A stretch of DNA of 64,000 nt from Litorimonas sp046250185 (GTDB lineage: Bacteria; Pseudomonadota; Alphaproteobacteria; Caulobacterales; Maricaulaceae): NCBI RefSeq assembly GCF_046250185.1, contig NZ_CP176469.1; one strand, 5' to 3'. Shown here one piece after another: positions 34,648-41,329 of this stretch. The position numbers and the translations under genes are program-made. Below the pieces are notes generated by a model. It worked only from the letters and a program-made list of their open reading frames with translations, searched no databases and was not told where the DNA came from. Position 1 is the stretch's first letter. Each line of letters opens with the position of its first letter.

Positions 34648-34692
34648 AAACGACACATGTCGTTTTGTAAAGTTACAAAAGAGACAGTTGTC
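34648..34692. promoter_or_regulatory. Three tandem inverted repeats, probable BlaI operator region
   Basis: Three inverted repeats, each with a two-base spacer, lie 15-16 bases apart. They are AAACGACA-CA-TGTCGTTT (34648-34665), TTTTGTAA-AG-TTACAAAA (34663-34680) and GACA-GT-TGTC (34683-34692). The first and third contain the ACA-nn-TGT core known from BlaI and MecI sites. They sit between blaI and the divergent DM13 gene, and the third overlaps the -35 of the candidate DM13 promoter. Confidence 0.65.
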
Positions 34693-34715
34693 GTAATTGA
34701 GTGCTGGAATATAAA
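34688..34715 (+). promoter_or_regulatory. Candidate promoter of the DM13-domain gene
   Basis: TTGTCG (34688-34693) and TATAAA (34710-34715) are 16 bases apart, placing transcription start near 34722 and leaving a leader of about 50 bases. The -35 lies inside the third inverted repeat of the presumed BlaI operator. Confidence 0.4.
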
Positions 34716-34774
34716 TACAGCGACTCACACAGTCGTGATTTCAAATTCCGCTGTAATAGGCTAGACGGTATTCC

Positions 34775-35227
34775 ATGAAACTAAATCTATTCCTCACGGC
34801 CCTAGCGATCACATTTTTGATGTCTCCAAAGGCAGTCAATGCTCAAGATAGCCTCCCGCAAAACAATGCCTGTGAGGCCCGCACTTCGCAAACGCTGGCT
34901 CAAGGTGAGTTTACGAAAAAGCGCTATACCATATCGGGAAATTGGCAGATTGACCAAGATTGCACTAGCACGATCGTTAATTTTGGCGAGAGTTTCAAAA
35001 CGAAAGGTGGGCCAGATCTAAAAGTCTACCTGTCCAAACTTCCTCTTTCGGAACTTAGCAACAAAACTGTCGATCGTAATGGTATGAAATTGAGTGTTCT
35101 GAAAGCCAATCAAGGGGCGCAGAGTTACACAATACCCGCCGACGTAAATTTATCGGAGTATAAAAGCGTGGTTATCCACTGCGAGGCGTTCTCTGTGCTA
35201 TGGGGCGGGTTTGATCTGCCTGAATAA
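34775..35227 (+). CDS. Exported DM13-domain protein
   Basis: The 150-residue protein has a signal peptide (MKLNLFLTALAITFLMSPKAVNAQ). The rest is one DM13 domain: the start at GEFTKKRYTISGNWQI, the core GPDLKVYLSKL, and the end IPADVNLSEYKSVVIHCEAFSVLWGGFDL with the conserved Cys. DM13 domains are proposed to carry redox or electron-transfer functions through that Cys. The biochemical role in bacteria is unproven. It is divergent from blaI and shares its control region. Confidence 0.85.
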   Translation: MKLNLFLTALAITFLMSPKAVNAQDSLPQNNACEARTSQTLAQGEFTKKRYTISGNWQIDQDCTSTIVNFGESFKTKGGPDLKVYLSKLPLSELSNKTVDRNGMKLSVLKANQGAQSYTIPADVNLSEYKSVVIHCEAFSVLWGGFDLPE

Positions 35228-35244
35228 CTAGGTCATAATCGACT

Positions 35245-36051
35245 ATGATCGATATTTCGCGCCTTATTTCTCACCGCTTTCGCGGGTTTTCAAACTATGA
35301 AAACTCTATTGCTGGGCTGAATGCTGCATTGGATTTTGGCGTGCAGCAAGTCGAATTCGACATCCGAGTAACGGCGTGCGGCACACCCCTCATTTACCAC
35401 GATGAACACGCCAAAGATGCACTTGGCCGCTCTCATATGATCTGTGATGTCATGGCAGTTAACCGCGCAAACCTTGGCGGGGTATTTGCTCATATGCCGA
35501 CAGCCGAAGCGCTATTCGCTGCAATCGCGGCGCATGAGAATACGTCCTGTAAGCTATTGATAGATATGAAAGATGCGGGATTTGAAGACATGCTCTACGC
35601 CCTGATCCGCGCCAATAATTTGCAAGAGCGTGTGATTTGGGTGTCATGGCTGCCAGAGACCCTCTACGCCGTCCATGATCTTGACCCGTCTGCGAAATTA
35701 TGCCTGTCGCATTGGTGCCAATCGCCTAATGATATAACTCGTAAAGTTCATGCAGTTTACACAGCCAAAAACGGCGAAATCGCGCGACCTGATCGCCGAT
35801 ATGTTCACGGAGAGCGGTCGGGTTGGTTCGTCGACGGCACTTTGCGCGGCGCATTTAGACGGATGCTCCACTCCGTCTGCGTCCCTCAAGATATGGTGAC
35901 ACGGTCACTGGTGGAGAGCTACCACCGCGACAACATCCGCGTGAGTACGTTCTCTTATATCGATTGGGATTACATTCGCGATCACGAAAACCGCTTCAAG
36001 ATTGATGATTACTTCATTGATAATAAAATGGTTTTTGACCAAATAACTTAA
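35245..36051 (+). CDS. Glycerophosphodiester phosphodiesterase family protein
   Basis: This is a 268-residue TIM-barrel enzyme of the GDPD group. Typical residues are SHRFRG with the first His, YENSIAG with the Glu, VEFDIRVTACGTPLIYHDEH with the metal-binding Glu and Asp and second catalytic His, and KLLIDMKD later. It probably hydrolyses glycerophosphodiesters from phospholipid turnover. No signal peptide is seen, so it acts in the cytoplasm. The gene starts 17 bases after the DM13 gene and overlaps yacG by four bases at its end (convergent). Confidence 0.88.
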   Translation: MIDISRLISHRFRGFSNYENSIAGLNAALDFGVQQVEFDIRVTACGTPLIYHDEHAKDALGRSHMICDVMAVNRANLGGVFAHMPTAEALFAAIAAHENTSCKLLIDMKDAGFEDMLYALIRANNLQERVIWVSWLPETLYAVHDLDPSAKLCLSHWCQSPNDITRKVHAVYTAKNGEIARPDRRYVHGERSGWFVDGTLRGAFRRMLHSVCVPQDMVTRSLVESYHRDNIRVSTFSYIDWDYIRDHENRFKIDDYFIDNKMVFDQIT

Positions 36052-36215
36052 ACGTCATTCGATCCTGTTGGAGTTTCGTCAGGTGTCTCTGTCGGGATGG
36101 AATAGCCGCCGCTAATCCAGCGATGCAAATCAACATCTGCGCAACGCTTCGAGCAAAACGGCTTGTATTCGGCCGTCACATCTTTACGTCGGCAAATCGG
36201 GCAAAGCTCACTCAT
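36048..36215 (-). CDS. yacG: DNA gyrase inhibitor YacG-type zinc protein
   Basis: This is a 55-residue protein with the full YacG pattern: CPIC (C5, C8), PFCSKRCADVDLHRWISGGY (C21, C25), and an acidic tail rich in Pro and Thr. In E. coli YacG binds zinc and inhibits gyrase by binding GyrB. The ATG at 36215 overlaps the stop of the RNase E/G gene (ATGA), the conserved alphaproteobacterial neighbour. Confidence 0.93.
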   Translation of the reverse strand: MSELCPICRRKDVTAEYKPFCSKRCADVDLHRWISGGYSIPTETPDETPTGSNDV

Positions 36216-37225
36216 CGATCCGCTTTCACGTCGACATTCGCGCCTTCAACAATGGTATAACGCGCGCCGATACGGTTGTTGAGACGAGATACCCAGTCAA
36301 AATCCGTCGTATCCAGCCAAATTTTGATCGCTTTGGGAACGAAAAGCTCAAACTGCGCGCCCGCATTCAGTTTTGCCTCACGCTCCAGCCGCCGCAGCGC
36401 GCGAATGGCTAGCGTTTCCGTAGTCGGCTCACCCTTGCGGTCGTTCAAGATCGAATCAAGTGATGGCCCAGCTTGGCTGCGCGTCATCTCAATCACACCG
36501 AACTTCGATAACGGAGCCATACGCGTAATCACTGGATCATTCGCAAATTCGCGTTCAAGAGCTTTCATCAGAGTTGTCCGCTGCTTGGGTTGACGTAAGT
36601 TTGGAAAGTCCATGATGATCAAGCCACCAAGACCCCGCAGGCGGAGTTGCGCCGCAATCGTTTCTGCGGCGCCTAAACATGCGTCCAACACAGTAGCAAT
36701 CCCGCCTTTATCAACGTCAATCGCCAGTAAGGCTTGCGTTTGCTCGAACGTTACAGAGCCGCCGCCCTTAATGGCGACTTGGCGATCACAGGCTTCGTCA
36801 ATGACGCTAATCGGAGCGTTTTCAATCTTGATCCCAGGATAGATCATCTCCAACCGCTCGGGCAGGGATAATGCTTTCACCGCACCGATCTTGCTTGCAC
36901 TTGCTTCTCCAGCATAGGACAGGTTCGGCCCCTTCCCCGTCATCGCAGCTTTGACGATATTCACATCAATGAACATGCCGTCAGTGAGCTTTGGCAAATC
37001 CTTTTGGGCCGAGAATTTCAACAAGCCAGGCTTTCCAGCACCAACTTCTATAAAAACTCCTGCTACACTCGGATCAACTGTAATGACTTGGCCCGTATAA
37101 ATATCACCCGCATGGGGTACTTCCCGCGTGTGGCGTCGCACATAAAGTTCGACTAAGCGACGACCTTCATAGACAGCAGCGCGAGTCTCCCCGATCGCCT
37201 CTTCGATTACAGCGCGTCGATTCAT
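36212..37225 (-). CDS. Short ribonuclease E/G family protein
   Basis: This 337-residue RNase E/G-type protein holds the S1-like RNA-binding segment (about 35-115) and the catalytic core with the two metal-binding Asp positions in LLAIDVDKG and LIIMDFPNL. The zinc-link Cys pair (CPxCxG) and the C-terminal scaffold of RNase E are missing. The small form next to maf and yacG is known in alphaproteobacteria, separate from full-length RNase E. It probably acts on rRNA or mRNA ends; its real activity is uncertain. The ATG overlaps the maf stop (ATGA). Confidence 0.88.
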   Translation of the reverse strand: MNRRAVIEEAIGETRAAVYEGRRLVELYVRRHTREVPHAGDIYTGQVITVDPSVAGVFIEVGAGKPGLLKFSAQKDLPKLTDGMFIDVNIVKAAMTGKGPNLSYAGEASASKIGAVKALSLPERLEMIYPGIKIENAPISVIDEACDRQVAIKGGGSVTFEQTQALLAIDVDKGGIATVLDACLGAAETIAAQLRLRGLGGLIIMDFPNLRQPKQRTTLMKALEREFANDPVITRMAPLSKFGVIEMTRSQAGPSLDSILNDRKGEPTTETLAIRALRRLEREAKLNAGAQFELFVPKAIKIWLDTTDFDWVSRLNNRIGARYTIVEGANVDVKADR

Positions 37226-37791
37226 CGTGATACTCCTGCAGCGATCAATAGTGCGCGTGTTTCGTATACTGGTAATCCCATGACGCCAGTATATGAGCCT
37301 GAAATATGATGAACATACGCGCCCGCCAAGCCCTGAATACCGTAGCCGCCAGCCTTACCGTGCCATTCGCCGCTCTCAAGATATTCAGCTACCTCTTCTT
37401 CCGATAAGCGTTTGAATTTTATGCGCGTTTCGGACAGGCGTTGGCGAAGTTGTCCATTGGCGTCAATCACCGCAACTCCCGTAAATACACGATGCGCTCT
37501 GCCAGAGAGTAACCGCAAGCAGTCTTCTGCCGTTTGACGATCTTCGGATTTAGGGAGGATGCGCCGACCTACCCCAACAACAGTATCTGCAGCGAGTATG
37601 GTCTGTTTGGGGTAAAGCGCCGCAATCGCGTGCGCCTTTTCAACAGCTAAGCGCTGCGCATGAGGCCCAGGCAGTTCGCCTTCAATCGGGTCCTCATTGA
37701 TATCTGCTGGAATAATCTCGCTGGGGTTAAATCCGATTTGCGCCAACAAATCTTTGCGACGCGGCGAGGCGCTGGCCAGAATAAAGCTCAT
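37222..37791 (-). CDS. maf: Maf nucleoside triphosphate pyrophosphatase (YhdE type)
   Basis: This 189-residue house-cleaning enzyme hydrolyses non-canonical or excess nucleoside triphosphates (dTTP/UTP for the YhdE group). Motifs are SASPRRKDLL at the start, AADTVVGVG in the centre and GGYGIQGLAGAYVHHISGSY near the end, the last typical for YhdE. It follows infA by 26 bases on the minus strand and overlaps the RNase E/G gene. Confidence 0.95.
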   Translation of the reverse strand: MSFILASASPRRKDLLAQIGFNPSEIIPADINEDPIEGELPGPHAQRLAVEKAHAIAALYPKQTILAADTVVGVGRRILPKSEDRQTAEDCLRLLSGRAHRVFTGVAVIDANGQLRQRLSETRIKFKRLSEEEVAEYLESGEWHGKAGGYGIQGLAGAYVHHISGSYTGVMGLPVYETRALLIAAGVSR

Positions 37792-37817
37792 ATCACAAGC
37801 CTTCTGGCCAAGAGACG

Positions 37818-38036
37818 TTATTTGAAACGATAGGTGATCCGACCTTTCGTCAGATCGTAGGGTGTCATTTCGACAGTCACGCGATCCCCTGCGAGGACAC
37901 GGATACGGTTTTTACGCATACGTCCAGCCGTATGAGCAATGATTTCGTGGTCATTCACGAGCTTCACGCGGAAGGTCGCATTTGGAAGGAGTTCGACGAC
38001 TTCGCCTTCAAATTCCAATAATTCTTCTTTTGCCAA
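37818..38036 (-). CDS. infA: Translation initiation factor IF-1
   Basis: This 72-residue S1-fold protein binds the A-site of the 30S subunit during initiation. The sequence is near-standard for the family (EVVELLPNATFRVKLVN, then GRMRKNRIRVLAGDRVTVEM), ending in RITYRFK. It lies inside the conserved string with LMW phosphatase, maf and rng, with a 79-base gap upstream that may hold its own promoter. Confidence 0.98.
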   Translation of the reverse strand: MAKEELLEFEGEVVELLPNATFRVKLVNDHEIIAHTAGRMRKNRIRVLAGDRVTVEMTPYDLTKGRITYRFK

Positions 38037-38115
38037 AGTATTCCTATTCTGCCCATCGGGCGGTTATTTCAGGTTTCTAACGCTATATAGTGCGTTTTTC
38101 GTAGATAAAAAGGAC

Positions 38116-38550
38116 TTATTGCGCCTCTGCGAAATTCCGCCGCAAACGTGTTTCTATATTGTCACGGATGGCGCGGTAATTATTCAGCAAAGCGCGAACG
38201 TCGAGCGAGCCCTCTCCTGGGTCTGGCACTGCCCATAATTCGACGGGAATGTCACGATCTTCAAACACTGCTTGGGCTGATTCAAAAGCGTCCGGTGTAA
38301 AAGCAATAACGATGTCGAAATCCTCATCCTGCACACGAGCGAGAGACGCCGCCTCATGCTCGGTCATATCCACTCCCTTTTCGCGCATAACCGTCACCAT
38401 GAAATCGTCAAGATCGCCAGAGGCCAGACCACAACTGCGAATATCGGCAACGCTCGGAAAATGCTTGCGCATTAGTCCTGCCGCCATAGGCGAGCGCACA
38501 GAATTAAGCTGACAGACAAACAATATTGATTGCGGCACATTATGAGCCAT
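38116..38550 (-). CDS. Low-molecular-weight phosphatase family protein
   Basis: This is a 144-residue protein of the LMW protein-tyrosine phosphatase / arsenate reductase fold. The P-loop is VCQLNSVRSP (Cx5R) at the N-terminus, and the general acid is probably in WAVPDP. The substrate is unknown. The ATG at 38550 overlaps the UPF0262 stop (TAATG). A start at 38580 would lie within that gene. Confidence 0.9.
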   Translation of the reverse strand: MAHNVPQSILFVCQLNSVRSPMAAGLMRKHFPSVADIRSCGLASGDLDDFMVTVMREKGVDMTEHEAASLARVQDEDFDIVIAFTPDAFESAQAVFEDRDIPVELWAVPDPGEGSLDVRALLNNYRAIRDNIETRLRRNFAEAQ

Positions 38551-39056
38551 TAGCTGCCTGCCCGTCTGTGCAGCGCACATATCAGCGTAAATAATCGCCG
38601 TGAGGTGTTAAACCCAATGTCAACTTGGTTGCGCAGACTGTCCGATAGCAAGCGTGAGCCTTCATTGTGAAGACCGCGCCGACCCATATCAATCGCCTCA
38701 ATCTGTGCCGATGTCGATGTGCGGATGGCGTTGTGATAACTCTCACAGATCATAAAATAATCTTTGATAATTCGACGAAACGGCACGAGTGAGACACTGT
38801 ATCGCCCGCGGTCTGCGCCGTTTGTGCGCATAATGTCGAAAATTAAGCGCTTGCCGTCTTCAAGACTGATCGTCACCGTGTATGGCCCGCGGTCACTGTC
38901 AGCAGGGCGAAAAGCGTTATCTTCGAGCAGATCAAAAATCGCAACGCGGCGTTCATGTTGCATCTCTACCGACGTTACGGGCAGACTATCGTCATCAATG
39001 TGAAGCTCGGCAATAAAATGTTCCGCATCACCAATAATGTCAGCATCTTCCATCAT
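38550..39056 (-). CDS. UPF0262 family protein
   Basis: The 168-residue cytoplasmic protein belongs to a family almost restricted to alphaproteobacteria. Recognised parts are MQHERRVAIFDLLEDN, YTVTISLEDGKRLIFDI and FRRIIKDYFMICESYHNAI. The function is unknown. It is two bases from DUF2948 and overlaps the LMW phosphatase gene. The usual hisD of this neighbourhood is missing here. Confidence 0.93.
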   Translation of the reverse strand: MMEDADIIGDAEHFIAELHIDDDSLPVTSVEMQHERRVAIFDLLEDNAFRPADSDRGPYTVTISLEDGKRLIFDIMRTNGADRGRYSVSLVPFRRIIKDYFMICESYHNAIRTSTSAQIEAIDMGRRGLHNEGSRLLSDSLRNQVDIGFNTSRRLFTLICALHRRAGS

Positions 39057-39058
39057 AT

Positions 39059-39475
39059 TTAGTCGTCATGCTTCGGGATAGATTTTGTTGTGCGGGGGTC
39101 GCCGATGTCTGCCAATGTTATATCCATGGCCTCGACTGATAAACGAAACGCACCGCCACCCGCAAAAGTTAGCAATAAGGTGCCTGCTGGCGCGTCAGTC
39201 ATATCAAATGTTGCATCGAGTAAGACAGTTACGGCGTCGTCATGGCTGCGGTCGACACCCTTGCTTTGCAGCGACATCACGCCGTCAATCCGAAGTCCAC
39301 TTTCAATACGCTGCGGCTTTTTCGTCTCATGCATATAACGACTGAGGCGCAGGCTTAGAAAACGTCCTTTCGCGTCATAGCGAATATCACCGACGCGCAA
39401 AATGGCGTCCTGCACCGCGCTCGCAATGAGCGGGAGGTCGTCAGGGTCTTTGGCGAGTAGTCTCAGCTTTGACAT
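39059..39475 (-). CDS. DUF2948 family protein
   Basis: This 138-residue protein matches the alphaproteobacterial DUF2948 family (LRLLAKDPDDLPLIASAVQD at the start, then GDIRYDAKGRFLSLRLSRY and a C-terminal strand-rich half). The function is unknown. The ATG at 39475 lies nine bases after the murA stop. A longer reading from 39517 would lie in murA. It is kept in the conserved murA neighbourhood of many relatives. Confidence 0.92.
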   Translation of the reverse strand: MSKLRLLAKDPDDLPLIASAVQDAILRVGDIRYDAKGRFLSLRLSRYMHETKKPQRIESGLRIDGVMSLQSKGVDRSHDDAVTVLLDATFDMTDAPAGTLLLTFAGGGAFRLSVEAMDITLADIGDPRTTKSIPKHDD

Positions 39476-39483
39476 ATGATCCG

Positions 39484-40746
39484 TTATTCTTTTTCTCGGC
39501 GAATACGCGCACCGCATTGGCCTAGCTTTACTTCTATATGCTCGAAGCCGCGGTCAAGGTGATAAACACGTGAAATATGGGTTTCTCCTCGCGCGGCAAG
39601 ACCTGCGTTGATCAGGCTAGCAGAGGCACGAAGGTCTGTTGCCATAACGGGGGCGGCTCGGTATTCTTTGACGCCGCGAACAATCGCTTCGCGCCCTGTC
39701 ACCGTTATATCTGCTCCCATTCGCGCCAATTCAGGGCAATGCATAAAGCGATTTTCAAAGATATTTTCACGAATGATAGATACACCGTCAGCTAGACACA
39801 TCAGACCCATAAACTGCGCCTGTAAGTCAGTCGGAAAACCCGGATAAGCCTGAGTGTCAACATCAACAGGCTTAGGCCGCCCTCCGCCTCTCTCGATCAA
39901 AACGGTCGTTTCGTCCAAGCTGACTTTCGCGCCCGCTTGCGCAATTAACGGCCAAAGCGAACCGAGATGATCAGACCGAATATTTGTCAAACGTACAGAG
40001 CCGCCTGCCGTGGCTGCCGCTAGCGCATAGGTGCCAGCCTCAATCCGATCAGGCACGACGGAATGTGTGACGCCAGACAGTTTCGACACCCCCTCAATAC
40101 GTACTTCTGATCGACCTGCGCCCGTGATTTTCGCGCCCATCGCATTCAGGCACTCCGCCAAATCAACAATCTCAGGTTCGCGAGCCGCGTTATTAAGGAC
40201 CGTCTCGCCTTTGGCCAAGACAGCCGTCAGCATGGCATGTTCAGTTGCGCCGACGGAGATGAATGGGAACGTGATTTCTGCACCTTTCAGGCCCCCTTTG
40301 GCGCTAGCAATCACGTAGCCTTGATCAAGCTTAATTTTCGCGCCCATCGCTTCGAGAGATTTTAGGTGCAGGTCCACTGGGCGCGCGCCAATCGCGCACC
40401 CGCCTGGCAGCGAGACTTTTGCCTCACCTGCGCGCGCCAACAATGGCCCCAAAACATTAAAGCTCGCCCGCATTTTACGAACCAAATCATACGGCGCCGT
40501 TGTACTACTGAGGTCTGCCGCGTGGAGCGTCATTTTTGCCCCTGGCCCTTCCTCGACTTCAACGCCCATATGCGCAAGGAGCTGGCCTAAAAAGCGTGTA
40601 TCACGCAAACGCGGCATATTGGTCAGCGTGACTTTCTGATCCGTTAGCAAAGACACGACCATCAGCTTGATTGCGGAATTCTTCGCCCCGCTAATCGCGA
40701 TTTCACCCGTCAGCGGAAACCCGCCCTCAATTACAATTTTGTCCAT
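39484..40746 (-). CDS. murA: UDP-N-acetylglucosamine 1-carboxyvinyltransferase
   Basis: This 420-residue enzyme makes the first committed step of peptidoglycan synthesis, adding enolpyruvate from PEP to UDP-GlcNAc. Typical segments are GAKNSAIKLM at the start, the catalytic-loop region PGGCAIGARPVDLHL with the Cys (fosfomycin target), and the C-terminal ATDLRASASLI. Length is usual. It leads the string DUF2948, UPF0262, LMW phosphatase and infA on the minus strand. Confidence 0.98.
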   Translation of the reverse strand: MDKIVIEGGFPLTGEIAISGAKNSAIKLMVVSLLTDQKVTLTNMPRLRDTRFLGQLLAHMGVEVEEGPGAKMTLHAADLSSTTAPYDLVRKMRASFNVLGPLLARAGEAKVSLPGGCAIGARPVDLHLKSLEAMGAKIKLDQGYVIASAKGGLKGAEITFPFISVGATEHAMLTAVLAKGETVLNNAAREPEIVDLAECLNAMGAKITGAGRSEVRIEGVSKLSGVTHSVVPDRIEAGTYALAAATAGGSVRLTNIRSDHLGSLWPLIAQAGAKVSLDETTVLIERGGGRPKPVDVDTQAYPGFPTDLQAQFMGLMCLADGVSIIRENIFENRFMHCPELARMGADITVTGREAIVRGVKEYRAAPVMATDLRASASLINAGLAARGETHISRVYHLDRGFEHIEVKLGQCGARIRREKE

Positions 40747-40877
40747 CTCGGTTCAGTCCTACTTATTTGTTCGAATCGGTCTGATGCTTGGACAACTCCA
40801 TGACATATTTCAGGCGCTTTCGGGATGATTTCTGGACGATCATTAAAAACACGAGTCGCATTTTTTCAAAATAAGCC

Positions 40878-41015
40878 TCAAGTCTTTTTGCTGTCACTTG
40901 GTCTAGCAGATTTTTGCTTGCGCATCGCAGCTTTGCGACGCCGCAAATTTGCGCGCAACTCTTCTGCCAATCGCTCCTCACGGGTCAGTTTTTTAGGCTT
41001 CGCATTATTGGTCAT
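40878..41015 (-). CDS. Small conserved basic protein upstream of murA
   Basis: This 45-residue protein is strongly charged, with the core LTREERLAEELRANLRRRKA (residues 10-29) and a Lys/Ser-rich end. I recall short proteins of this type in other alphaproteobacteria beside murA, but no function is known. It precedes murA by 131 bases on the same strand and follows a tRNA-Thr by 64 bases. The coding call rests on the residue pattern and is not certain. Confidence 0.65.
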   Translation of the reverse strand: MTNNAKPKKLTREERLAEELRANLRRRKAAMRKQKSARPSDSKKT

Positions 41016-41079
41016 GTAAGAAAGAATACGGCAAAAGCTCTGAATTTCAATAATCAAAAAAACTTGTAATTGTCTGAAA

Positions 41080-41154
41080 TGGTGCCGCGAGGGAGAATTG
41101 AACTCCCGACCTCATCATTACCAATGATGCGCTCTACCACTGAGCTACCGCGGC
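41080..41154 (-). tRNA. tRNA-Thr (anticodon GGT)
   Basis: This 75-base tRNA on the minus strand has the acceptor stem GCCGCGG with TCGCGGC (one G-U pair at the end), the D-arm AGCTCAGTGGTAGAGC, and the anticodon loop TTGGTAA. The T-loop is GTTCAATTC, and A and an encoded CCA follow. It may be co-transcribed with the small gene and murA. Confidence 0.95.
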
Positions 41155-41329
41155 CAAACAGACGCCGTGACAGGCGCGTGCGAATTTTAGTTTAGCTATT
41201 CAAATATACAGAATGATGCAAGGGCTAAGTCTAGTCTTACCGTCACTCCACCAAGCCGTAAAAATTAACCTCTCCTTTGCATATAGAGCGTTAGCCTTAA
41301 TATGGACAGAATCGGGACAGGGCATAGTA

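Noticed and set aside
40763..40981. A 72-codon minus-strand frame between murA and the tRNA-Thr
   Set aside because: It overlaps the better 45-aa frame (40878-41015) in another frame, shows no family resemblance, and its start region has no ribosome site. A 32-codon ATG-started end of it cannot be excluded.
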